Shown one piece after another: positions 39,732 through 50,132 of a stretch of 64,000 bases of DNA. The position numbers and the translations under genes were made by a program. Source of the stretch: Posidonia oceanica (Eukaryota; Streptophyta; Magnoliopsida; Alismatales; Posidoniaceae). How positions within the stretch are numbered: the stretch's first letter is position 1; each line of letters opens with the position of its first letter. Below the pieces are notes generated by a model. That model made no database searches. It was given only the letters and a program-made list of their open reading frames with translations, and was not told the origin of the DNA. Location of the stretch: positions 89,350,001 to 89,414,000 of the forward strand of contig JAZBRS010000020.1 in NCBI GenBank assembly GCA_037176725.1, given 5' to 3'.

Positions 39732-39826
39732 TTCGCGAGAGCGAATCATCCCATGATACCAGGAATATCATGGGGGAAAGAGAGGGAGAATGATACCAAG
39801 GGGCGATCAAAAGATGCCCCTAGTAT
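39732..39826. other. Cluster of three perfect inverted repeats
   Basis: Three hairpin-capable elements lie in 95 bases: TTCGC-GAGA-GCGAA (39732-39745); a 9-bp stem CCCATGATA / TATCATGGG with 7-base loop (39750-39774); and a two-part stem ATAC + AGGGGC paired with GCCCCT + GTAT (39793-39826). They follow family C directly. No coding frame covers them convincingly. Confidence 0.8.
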
Positions 39827-39941
39827 TAGGATGATACCAGGGGTTGGCTAGCGCATCCTTGGCACCGAAAGCAGAGGATGAAGACAAAACTGTCGTGTTT
39901 GTCAGACGAGTAGTTTGGGGTACCAGCCCGTTGGGGATGAT

Positions 39942-39961
39942 GATAGGTTGACGAACCTATC
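39942..39961. other. Perfect 8-bp hairpin GATAGGTT / AACCTATC
   Basis: An 8-bp perfect stem with the four-base loop GACG. It again uses GATA and TATC arms, and is flanked by a direct repeat built on GGGGTACCAGCCCG (about 39917) and GGGGTGCCAGCCCG (about 39973). Confidence 0.8.
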
Positions 39962-40279
39962 GCCGAGCAGTTGGGGGTGCCAGCCCGCAGAGACTCAGCT
40001 GGGGACGCTGGATGGCTTGACTGGACGGCGTGGGTCTGCAGAGATTATGGACTCCGGATTGACTGCTGAGGACTTTCCTGCGTTGTGTTGGCTGCAAGTC
40101 TGGCTAGAGGGCCCAAGATGAGGTTGACAATGATTATGCAATGCATTAAGTAGTCTTGAGGTGCAAGCAGATAGCAGAAAACACTTTTGCATTGAAGGAA
40201 CTGTTGATTACATGCCTGTGTCAGGCCAAAAGATACAGCATAACTTGAAAAGAAACTACATAGTAGCTACATAAGTGCC

Positions 40280-41482
40280 CTAGCTGGTTCGAGCCTTCTT
40301 TGACTGCCTGGAGTCTGGGAACAGGGGGCCGCCTGGCGGGATTTCATTGATGGGCCAGAGCTCTTGGACCTCGGTCAGGTACTCAGGGGCACGTCCTATA
40401 CCTCTCGTAGCTGCGATGTCTGTTGATCGCACTCCATGCTGGATCAGATTGGCTAGCTTCTCTGTTGGGGCAGTTGTGCTGAGGGGGTATGTCTGAAGAA
40501 GCTTAGGTGCTGTGCTGTCAACAAAGGTGCCCTGCTGGAAGCCAAACTGGCGCATAACCCTGATAGGGTGGTATTCCACACCCGCAGTGAATCCTGGCAG
40601 CACAATTAGCCGCGTGTCACGCGCGCTGAAAAAGACAGTGAATGGCTCGGCTACAGAGGGGATGATACGCCAGGTTACAGCATCGTCAGTCAGCGCTAAT
40701 AGCCTCTCATATTCTTCCTTGACGCTCTTGACTATCTTGGCACGGCTGCTGCTGCAGTAGGCTTCAAAAGCATGCACTTGGGGGCGCAGAAGGTCCATCT
40801 CTAAGTGGGCGGCTAGCCAGACTTGTATAAGTACCCCGCAGCCATGGAAGTGGCGGCAGCGATGTGAGATGCGGTCCAGCCTGCGGTATGTTTCTGCCAG
40901 AACAACCGGTGCCAGGTCTATCTACCGGGTCACCACAGCAAATGCTATTTCTGCAACATCAATGGCCACTATCAGTCGGCCATGAGTAAAGATCAGCTCG
41001 CCCAGGAAACGGATGACAAACCCTCGGAGCCACAGCTCGTCTCCGAGTTCGACACGCTTTTTCATGACATCATCAAAGTGCGCTAGGCGGAGCAGGGGTT
41101 TGGGCCCACTGGTGCAGATCAGTCTTTGTTGGCAGCTTCGAGTAGGGAGCCCAGTTAGTTGGCTCAGGACCGCAAGGTATCCATCACGCCTCATGAAGAT
41201 AGGCGGCCTCATGATCTTGGAGAAGCCGCAGATCCGACGCACTTCTTCCAGCGTGGGTGTTAGCTCAGTTTTGCCAAAGTGAAAGACGTGGTGTGCCGGT
41301 TTCCAGAACCTTGCGGCGGCACACAGAAGATGGCGGCTTACTTCCACATCAGCAGCCTTCAGTAGCTTGGTTGGAATGCCCCATAGGCGCAGCTTTTCGC
41401 AGTCTTCTTGGGTAAGCCTGCCAACCCATTCTCGCAAGGTCTCAGAGCATTGTGCCGGGGTCACCAGAGTAGGGAATCCCAT
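40280..41482 (-). pseudogene. 3' accessory ORF, plant mobile domain / DUF7745-like
   Basis: A frame of about 400 codons on the element's sense strand, starting ATG at 41482 and interrupted once by TAG (40924-40922). Landmarks recall the plant mobile domain / DUF7745 proteins: FWKPAHHVFHFGKTELTPTL near residue 82, an E-x-R-x-I-CGF start, LAETYRRLDRISHRCRHFHG and LIQVWLAAHL after the stop, and GVEYHPIRVMRQFGFQQGTF toward the C-terminus. Such domains occur in host silencing proteins (the MAIN/MAIL group) and in plant transposons. Their role in retroelements is not established. It is separated from integrase by 1.4 kb and so would need its own start or splicing. Family assignment is by remembered pattern and needs a profile search. 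Confidence 0.65.
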
Positions 41483-42858
41483 TGCACAGGTCGCAGAATG
41501 TAGGCAGATAGTTGCTGCAGGATCTTCAGGTACCTGTTACCAAGACTGTAGATCATCAGACTTCCTTCTAGTACATAGTCATTGACTGTAAGCAGATTCT
41601 AAGACTGGTAAAGCAGTTCAACATATTTAGCAGTAAACATTCAGAGCATGGCAATTAAGCACATATAAGTAGAGGGTTCTGTTGGCACAGGGGCAGGGAC
41701 TGGCAGGAGTCTTGGACCAGCGCAGCTCAATGGTGCCAACGCGTGCTGAGTAGGAGTACTGTCTCAGTACCAGAGCAGATCTTGCAAGGCAGAATGATTA
41801 AAGGGGGGATGAGATGATCGGAAATGCAGATGTATGCATGATTAATGAATGGAGTGGTTTGCCCTCAGCATACGGAATGCTTTAGTGCCTACTGTCTTAG
41901 GAATGGAGCGGTCCCTGACTCACTGGACTCTACTCAGACTCCTAACTTGTTGGTGGCACTCCAGGAAAGGGTGCTGGTGATGTTTGGTGGTGGTGTAGAG
42001 AGGACGGGCTACATACCAAACTCTTAAGGACTTACACTTACTCTTTTCCTCTTTCTTGTCTTTTTTGCTTCTATGTAGGTGTGCAGGGCTCCCCCCATTC
42101 CTATCTTGGAGACAAGGAGGACCTGGCTTGAATTTTGAGTCTTCTCTAGGGTAGGTGAAGGGTGCGAGATTGCTCTGCTTGCCTTCATTTTTTTGGCATT
42201 GATTTTTGCTTTTTTCCTTTTCTTCTTTTCTATCATCCTCTTCTTCCTCTCTTTTTTTTGTTGTTTGTCCTTTTGTTTTTCTTGTTTTTCTTCTTTTCTT
42301 TTCTTTTTTTGGCTTGCAGGTCTCCGCTATCCCCTACCCTAGAGAAAGTGGGTGCCTGGCTTCTGAGACATGGGGGCTAGGACTTTCTGGTGTGAAATCT
42401 GGCTCTCTCTTTCTTTCTTTTCTTGTGCATCCAGGCATGGGCAGGTGTTCCTTCTTGGCTAACGCCTAGCGTTCTTTTAGAAGTGTAAGTCCTTAGGTGT
42501 TTGGGCATTTCGCCCACTCTCCCTGAGCGGTGGCTCCCTCACTAGCTAGGGCATCTAAGTAGTGTTAGGTGAGGTCGGGAGGCTCCTTCCAGCAGCAGGC
42601 AAGCATCTCCGGTTCTCATCACCGAGCAATATGCAATGCATGATTTGAGAGGATGATGATGATGATTATAAAAGGGATAAGGGACGGAACGTGCAGGAAT
42701 GCAATGACAAAGATGCAGAAGGTAGAGCAAAGCGGTGTATGAAGATGTACAAAGGCAAAGGCAGGGGAAATAGGAATGAGAAGAGGGGCGAAAGCGTGCA
42801 AAGGGTGGGAGTACAAGAGGTGGGATGAAGGAGAATGATCTGCGATGACTGCTCCAGG
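41483..42858 (-). other. Spacer between pol and the 3' ORF
   Basis: No convincing gene. It contains a pyrimidine-rich plus-strand stretch at 42180-42320 and short frames without recognisable domains. It may hold the promoter or splice acceptor for the 3' ORF, but nothing decisive is visible. Confidence 0.6.
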
Positions 42859-43080
42859 CTATTGATAGTATTTCTTGAGGTAGCACAAGTTGACCGACTC
42901 GGACTGCTCGACCTGGTCCATGTCCTCAAGAGTTACAGCGCCACCCTAGAAGATCTGCTTGACCACAAAGGGGCCATGCCAGTTAGGTCGGAATTTGCCT
43001 CGACCGTCAGGTAAATGAATGGTGCGCAGAACGAGATCTCCAGGCCGAAAGTTTCTGGGCTGGACCTTCTTCAAGAACTC
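42859..43080 (-). pseudogene. pol: pol: integrase C-terminal domain
   Basis: In-frame continuation after the TGA at 43083-43081. It includes NFRPGDLVLR and then KFRPNWHGPFVV, the GPF/Y-type motif of Ty3/gypsy integrases. A further TAG lies at 42948-42946, and the natural end appears to be TAG at 42861-42859, following a C-terminus of LCYLKKYYQ type. I see no chromodomain. Confidence 0.8.
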
Positions 43081-44769
43081 TCAAGCCATCCGCTTCTGGT
43101 AACAGTGAGCATTGTGCATAGCTTGTAGTCTGTGCTCATCAATCAGATTCAGTTGGATGCAGCGGTCTTCGACCCATTCTGCCTCTTCCAACTCAGCTTC
43201 TCGTAGGATCCGCAGTGAGGGGATCTCTACTTTGATAGGTAACACCGCTTCCATGCCGTACACTAGAGAGTACGGGGTGGCTCCCGTCGAGGTCCGGATT
43301 GATGTCCTATACGCCCAGAGCGCGTACGGGAGCTTGTCATGCCAATCCTTGTGGATTTCTGCCATCTTCTTCAGGATTTTAACAATGTTCTTGTTTGCAG
43401 ACTCCACTGCTCCGTTCATCTGTGGCCGATAGGGCGAGGATCTATGATGCTTGATCTTGAGACTCTGCAGGTATTCCTCGGTCCTTTTGGCGATGAAGTT
43501 TGTGCCATTATCAGAGATGACAGAGTGCGGGACCCCATATCGGGCAACGATATTGTTCCTGATAAACTTTTCTGTTGCCACAGCGGTGACTGTCCTATAA
43601 GAGGCCGCTTCCACCCACTTGGTAAAGTAATCGATCGCTACCAGAATGTAGCGATGACCATTTGAAGTAGCAGGGTGGATGGCACCAATGACATCGATCC
43701 CCCAGGTGGAGAAAGGCCATGGCGAAGACATGTTATGCAGCTGTTGTGGGGGGGCCCTAATGAAGTTACCATGGATCTGGCAGTTATGACATTTATGCAC
43801 AAACCGGCAGCAGTCCGCTTCCATGGTCTGCCAGAAATATCCTTGGAGCATGATCTTCTTGGCTAGGAGGACACCGTTCATGTGCGGGCCACAGGTCCCT
43901 GCATGCACTTGAAGCATCAGCGTGTCCGCCTCTGATTTGTTTAGGCAGCGCAGTAGCATCTGGTTATATGATCTTCTGTATAGCTGCCCAGCCCCCAACA
44001 CATACTTTGATGCCAGACGCATCAGAGTTCTCCTGTCTGCTGCCGCAGTATCAGGAGGAAAGCTGCCAGACTCCAGGAAAGTTTTTATGTCTTGATACCA
44101 GGGCTGCTCCTCTACTGGATCTGCCTCTTCTATGTTCATGCAATGCGCAGGCTGCTCTATGCAGGTAACTGATACATCTACTGTACTGTCTTCTGGTATA
44201 CTGAGCCAGGATGCCAAAGTTGCTAGCGCGTTTGCGTACGCATTCCTTGCTCTGTTCATGTATGTGAAGCAGATGCTCTCAAATTCTTCCATCAGCCTCA
44301 GCAGGTGTTCGTGATACGGCACAAGTTTGGGATCTTTTGTTCTCCAGTCGCCGTTCACTTGAGAAATCACTAGCATGGCATCACCGTGCACATGCAGCTT
44401 CCGCGCCTTATGCTCGAGGGCAACTTTCAACCTTAGGATGCATGCTTCATATTCCACTTCATTGTTTGTGCAGGTGAAAGTCAGCTTCCTCGCAAAAGGA
44501 ATCATCTGTCTTTGGGGCGTGGTCAGCACTGCGCCTACGCCTCGGCCCTTTTTGTTGACAGTGCCATCAAAGTAGAGCTGCCATTCCTCTTGTTTTTCAG
44601 GATCTTTCTCCTCAGAGTCCTCCATTGCGAAGAGGATGTCCTCGTCAGGGAACTGCGTCTGGAGGGGTTGGTATTCAGGCAGAGGAAGATCAACAAGATG
44701 GTCTGCCATGGCCTGGCCCTTTATGGATTTCTGTGTGACAAAGGTGATGTCGTACTGGGACAGTAGCAC
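43081..44769 (-). pseudogene. pol: pol: archaeal-type RNase H and integrase
   Basis: Continues the RT frame after the TGA. An archaeal-type RNase H lies at about residues 60-190. Its acidic residues are near D68 (LYFDGTVNKKG), E107 (NNEVEYEA) and D131 (HVHGDAMLV), but the last one, usually ADALA, reads YANALATLA: D to N at about 181. Integrase follows: an HHCC-type zinc region at about 290-331 (VHAGTCGPH ... KCHNC), then the DDE core with D360 (WGIDVIG), D421 (VISDNGTNF) and E457 (NGAVESANK), spacing D-x60-D-x35-E. Positions are good to one or two residues. It ends at TGA (43083-43081); the C-terminal domain continues in frame beyond. Confidence 0.93.
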
Positions 44770-44772
44770 CTG

Positions 44773-46944
44773 TCACTTAACACATCTGCCCACCATGGCT
44801 GGCTTTTGAAAGAGGAACTTGATAGGATCATGCCGGCATAAGAGCTGAACTGGGTATGCCATCATGTAGTGCCTTAGTTTCTGTGCAGCCCAGACAAGGG
44901 ACAAGCATGTCTTCTCTAGTGTGCTATACCTGGTCTCGCATTCATTAAACTTCTTGCTCAGGTAATAGATGAAGCGCTCCTTTCTACCAGATTCGTCATG
45001 TTGGCCCAAGACGGCGCCCATGGAATGCTGCGTGGTAGAAAGGTAGAGAAGCAAAGGTCTCCCTGGTGTAGGAGGAACCAGGACAGGAGGCTTGACCAAC
45101 AGCTGCTTGATCTTGGCAAAGGCAGTCTGGTACTCCTCGCTCCAGTCGATTTGTGCATTCTTCCTCAGGAGCTTGAATATGGGTTCACAGATGGGCGTAA
45201 GCTGTGCAATGAAGCGACTGATATACTGTAAACGCCCAAGCAGACTTCTGACCTCCTTTTCAGTTCTGGGGGGTGGCATGCCCACGATGGCTTTTGCTTT
45301 CATCGGGTCCACCTCAATCCCCCTTTGGCTAACAATGTAGCCGAGCAGCTTGCCAGAAGACACCCCGAATACACACTTCTTGGGATTCAGGCGCAATTTG
45401 TATTTTCGTAGACGGTCAAAGAGCTTTTTTAGACAGGCAAGATGGTCTTCAGGCTCTCTGGTTTTAGCAATCATGTCGTCTACGTAGACCTCTACTTCTT
45501 GGTGCATGAGGTCGTGGAACAGCGCAGTCATGGCCCTCTGATAGGTCGCACCAGCATTCTTCAGACCGAACGGCATGACTTGGTAGCAGAAGACTCCCCA
45601 AGGGGTGATGAATGAAGTCTTTTCCATATCTTCTTCTGCCATTTTGATTTGATTGTATCCAGAAAAGCCGTCCATGAAGGAGAGCATCTTGTGGCCCGCT
45701 GTATTGTCGACTAGGATGTCAATGTGAGGCAGGGGGAAGTCGTCCTTGGGACTCACCTTGTTCAGGTCCCTGTAGTCGATGCAGATCCGGATTCGGCCAT
45801 CTTTCTTGGGCACAGGTACAATGTTTGCCAGCCACTCAGGATAAAGAACGACCTTCAGAAAGTTGACTCTGAGCTGCTTCATTATCTCTTCTTTGATCAT
45901 GAGCAGCCACTGCGGTCGCCATTTTCTTAGCTTCTGCTTCACTGGCTTGGCATCCGGGTTTAAGGGCAGGTTGTGCACCACTATCTCTATGTCAAGGCCA
46001 ACCATATCCTCGTAACTCCAGGCGAAGACATCCGCATATTCTTTCAAGAATGCGATGAATTCTGCTCGAGCCTGGGAGGACAGCTGAGCACTGATACGAA
46101 TTTCTCTGACTTCCTCAGCTGTGCCAATATTGACAACCTCTGTTTCTTCTTCAACATGGAGGTTGGGGCCTTCTGGGCTGTCGTCATAGGGCCGGAACTC
46201 GGGCAACGGTTCGTCAATCTCATCCATGCCCGTATCGTCCTCCTCTCCATAAGCAATAAGTTCCGAGAGGATCTCTTTCTTAAAAGAAGGACTTGTGATG
46301 TTGAAAGAGTGTATATGTTCCGCTGCTTGGCCCTGGTGACGCTTCAGGATGGTCACGCTCACTCGAGTATTCTTGTAGCCTCGGTGTGCGACCTCCGTCC
46401 CAGCAACTCCTTCTGCTGTTTGCTCTGGCCTGACTAATTCTGCTGAGTGCTCTGCTAATACTGCTGGGGGCCTTGTTGATTCTGCTGTTGATACTGCTGA
46501 TGATTCTGCTACTGAGGCTGCTGACAACTCTGTTACTGATTCTGCTTTCTGCTCTGTTACTGCTGCTGCTTGGACTACTAGTGCTTCCTCCTCTGAGTCT
46601 TCTAGTGTGCTTGGGGAGGGTATGCTGGATTGGCGGCTGATCTGGGCATTGCCGCTCGCTATGTTGCTCCGGTGAGGCCTGTGTTGCACAAACCACCTAG
46701 ACCCGCCTTCTGGTCGGAGAGTGATGAGCTCATCTGGTCTAGGGGAGTCCGATGCTGCCGAGCCTTCTTCCAAGACCATGATAGAGGCATGGTCTTCTTG
46801 CAGAGGAGGGTCCGTAACCATGGCTTTCCCTTTCCTTTCTGCGGCTCGATGCTCTGCCAGGTCTTCTGCTATCGACTTGATTTGTTCTTGATAAAGTAGC
46901 TCTAAGTTGGACATCCATGAATCGACCTGGGCTTCTATCGCCAC
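44773..46944 (-). pseudogene. pol: pol: reverse transcriptase and degenerate RNase H
   Basis: 723 open codons. The first 330 or so are a Glu/Ala/Ser-rich linker. RT follows from about residue 350: KKDGRIRICIDYRDLNK, PLPHIDILVD, FMDGFSGYNQIKM, TPWGVFCYQVMPFGLKNAGAT and the catalytic YVDDM at residues 487-491 (45486-45472). The RT thumb and connection lead into an RNase H near residue 620, whose first acidic residue is missing (LLYLSTTQHSMGAVL), as expected in Tat elements where a second RNase H took over. The frame stops at TGA (44775-44773) and continues in the same frame with integrase, so this is a nonsense change, most simply from TGG. RT copies the element RNA into DNA. Confidence 0.93.
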
Positions 46945-47589
46945 TCCTTCCTCCTCGTCTGAGGGTGAGTCGACTTAGTAGGCGCTGGGGGCCTGCGGCA
47001 CTGGCCCAGCTGCAAGACGGATCGCCGCCCTTGGAATTTGCATGATCTGGCTCACAGGCGCGCCTGATAGCGGCAACTTTGGCATGGGAGATCCAAACAG
47101 ATTGGTCAGCGGGGCCACAGATGGATATGCTGCCAGGGTCACTGTTGCAGGTGGAGGGCAGGCAGAGGTGCTCTTCTGATGGCTCAAGGGCCGGGAGACT
47201 ATGGCGCTTAGTTGGTCCTCTATATCTGGCCGTGGCTGTGAGAGTGCAGCCTCTGACGCCATGGGGTCCTGCCATGAGAGCTGCTGCTTGGCGTCAGGAA
47301 GATGTGAAGCGGACTGCGCCGACTACATTCCTAGTGATGCGACCGCGGGAGCAGGCTGAGCCGCGCTGCTGACTGAATTAATCAACTGTCCCTCTAGAGA
47401 GAGTGACAGTGGCACTGGTGTGACTGCGACCGCAGGTAGCCTGCCTGATTCTGCCAGAAGGAGTGTCTCTGACTTCTGGGCTGCTGCTTGTACTTGGGAT
47501 GCAGATGTGGCTGCAAAAGTGTGAGAGCTTGCCAGTTCTGCCACAGAGTCCGCTGAGTTGTCTGCTGTATCTGCTGAAGGGAAAGCCGA
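46945..47589 (-). pseudogene. Protease-RT linker with in-frame stops (possible intron)
   Basis: In the RT frame this stretch reads as Ser/Ala/Pro-rich low-complexity protein, broken by TAG (47325-47323) and TAA (46977-46975). No domain is visible. Ogre elements are known to carry a spliced intron with stop codons between protease and RT, and this sits in the equivalent place. Minus-strand TACTAA followed 11-16 bases later by CCCTCAG (AG at about 46960-46959) resembles a branch point and 3' splice site. Without a clear donor I cannot decide between intron and decay. Confidence 0.45.
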
Positions 47590-48093
47590 TCAGACTGACC
47601 ATGGTGCCTCTGTGCTGATCAGAGCCTTGCTGCCAGTTGGGACTGCCTCTACTGCGCCAGACTGCTCCTCATCCGAGTAATAGTCCTCAATGCAGACCCA
47701 GTCTTCTACCGGCACCACGGCTTGATCATCAGTTGATCCCAGAACCCCTACACTGGTGAAGTTAGTGAGGTCTCTGGGGATGGCTGGTTCTTGATCCTTG
47801 GGCTGAAGGCAGTGGTCTTCGTTGGGCTTGGGTTCGTAACCGAGGCCTTCAGATTTCCTCCGCTCCACTACTACGATCGGCTCTACGATTCCCTGGCCGT
47901 GGCGCCCGAGCGGTGTACCCTTTATGTAACCCCACCTGTGACATACATTCTCGACCATTCGGAAGGGGTTGCTGTGAACGGCCAAGGAGTTGACACGTTC
48001 AAGATCAGGAATGAAGTTAACCGGCTCGCACCGATTAACGCGATATAGAGCTTCAGAAGTCTCGGGGTCAAACGGGATAGCTTGGGAAGACAC
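47590..48093 (-). pseudogene. Post-protease segment with G-patch-like motif
   Basis: Same frame as RT, joined to the protease only through a frame break near 48085. Residues about 45-95 contain a G-patch-like stretch: a WGYIKGTPLGRHGQGI core followed by a further GLGY. Glycine-rich G-patch motifs that bind RNA are known downstream of protease in some retroelements. It ends in TGA (47592-47590), after an acidic tail. The assignment is by pattern only. Confidence 0.5.
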
Positions 48094-50132
48094 GGGGAGA
48101 CTGTCTCGATCCGCTCCTTCTCAAAGTTCTCCGCCATGACGACAATGACATCATCGCCGCGACGGTACTTTATCATCCGATGGAGGGTCGAAGGAAGGAC
48201 CTGATGCTTGTGGAGCCAAGGGCGCCCAAGCAAAAGATTGAAATTCGGCTTCAAGTCGACGACATAGAATTCTACATCGAAGACGACCGGGCCGATAGCA
48301 AGAGGAATAATCAGGGTCCCTAGAGCGTCATGGTGGGTGTTGTCAAAAGCTGTCATTCCCTTCACGGCTGGCGTGATGTCCTCGGCTTTGAATCCGAGCT
48401 TGGTTGCAGTACGCAAGGGGCAGACGTTAAAGCCTGACCCATTATCAACCAGTGTTAGGGGAATGCGAAAGTTTTTGAACTGAACCGTGACGAACAGGGG
48501 TTGATTGTGATTAATCCCTGCCAGAGGCAACTCATCGCTTGTAAAAGAGATGACTTGGGGCTCTGCAATCATCCCTAGCATGCTCTCTAAGGCCGAAGGC
48601 TCAATAGATTGGGACACATGGGCAGCTTGGAACACGCGAAGAAAAGCTTCACGGTGTTCGGCAGAGGTGTGGATCAGGTCCCAGATGGATATGTCAGCTT
48701 TGACCTTCTTAAGTTGGGAGGTTATGTCAGCCTTGGGTAGGTTTTTCTTGGCAGTAGGAGGGATAGTTTTGGCAAGTTCTAGAGGGGTGGTCATGGGGGA
48801 TTGGATTACTATAGGTCGGGTAGGGATTTGGCTCGCTACAGGTAGATTAGAGGCCGGATCTGCTATGGGCTGGCTAGAGGGTGGGGGCATAGCAGGTTTA
48901 GGGTGATTTGGCCTAATTGCCGGTGCTGGGGGCCTGTAGACCCTCCCCGATCGCGTTACTTCTGCACACATTTCTATGGTGTAGCTGTAAGGGACGCGGT
49001 GGGTGTCCAGGGTTAAGTCAATAACCACAGGAGCACGTGCTGCGAGCACAGGAGGGGTTACAGGGGGACCTATTGGGTATTGAGGTCTACCTAGAGGGTA
49101 TGGTTGTTGGGGTGGGAAGGCTGGGGCAGGTTGAGGTCTGCCTAGAAGGTGTACAGGAGATTCTAGCTGAGGTCGCCCTAAGAGGTGGACGGGGGATCTA
49201 GGCTGGGCCCTAGCTAGGAGGTGTACAGGGGATTGAGCCTGAGGAAGCACAGCGGGGGGCGCAAAGGGGCGCTCCGGCCTGGCACGCGGTCGGATCATGT
49301 GAACTCTCGACTCAGAGCCGGCAACTGCCGCAAGATAGAGATTTACAGGGAAAGGCTCAGAAACATCAGAAATAAGATCCAAAGGGTCTACCACAGAGGT
49401 AGTAGGCCCAGAAGGGAAGACAGAGTGAATGCCTGAGGTTCCAGCCCCTGCCGAATAAATGTGCTCCGGTAGGGGTTGGTGGATGATGCCAGAATGAGGG
49501 GGAACGGCTGAATGTGCAGATGCATGAGTGTATGCTTGAGTGGATGCCTCGTGCGTGTCAATCACAATCGTTCCCGATTCGATTACGTCCTGAATTGCGT
49601 TCCGCAGGGAGTAGCAGTTGTCCGTCGAGTGCCCGACACTTCGATGGAAATTGCAAAAGAGGTTCGCTTTAAACCAAAGCGGCAAAGGATTTGGGGGCGG
49701 GCGAACCTTCGGGAACTTCAGGAGAGATGCAACCTTAGGCAAGATGGCCGTGAGCGGTTCCACCAGTGGGGCGAATTTCCGCTTCTCAATGGGTGGCCTT
49801 CTTTGCCTTTGGTATGAGCCTTGCTGAACCGGTGCGGCAGGGTAGACCGGTCTAGCGGTGGTTGTGATTTGTGGTGTGGGTGGATTCCTAGGTGCAGGAG
49901 CATACACCATCTGAGCTTGGGCAGGCCGGGACGGCAAGTGAACAGGCACGGGAGGAGAGTCGACGAATGCAACAGCGGTTTTTGGTGAGTCCTTCCTCTT
50001 CGGGCGGTTGTTGCTGCTGCCGCTGTTGTTGTTGCTGGAGGTGCTGCTGTTGGCACTGTTACTGCTGATCGCGGCCTGCTTAGCGAAAGCAGAGAGAGCC
50101 GGGAAGTTGCCACTCCGCAGAGAACTCTCCAC
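47922..50132 (-). pseudogene. pro: gag C-terminus (CHHC knuckle) and aspartic protease
   Basis: This segment continues gag in the shifted frame. Residues about 160-173 form C-x2-H-x4-H-x4-C (CNFHRSVGHSTDNC), the zinc-knuckle variant typical of Tat elements. A long Pro-rich spacer follows; near residues 305-345 it contains three copies of a short repeat with SPVHLLGRPQ. The retropepsin lies at about residues 540-660, with active site LVDNGSGFNVCPL near 562 (DNGS for the usual DTGS, common in this group) and the flap-distal motif NLLLGRPWLH. Useful coding ends near 48085, where the reading shifts to the frame of 48093-47590, so a second indel is likely. Protease would process the gag-pol polyprotein. 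Confidence 0.85.

Noticed and set aside
46280..46696. Minus-strand Ser/Arg-rich frame overlapping the RT linker
   Set aside because: It is an out-of-frame shadow of the Ser/Glu/Ala-rich linker of the RT segment.
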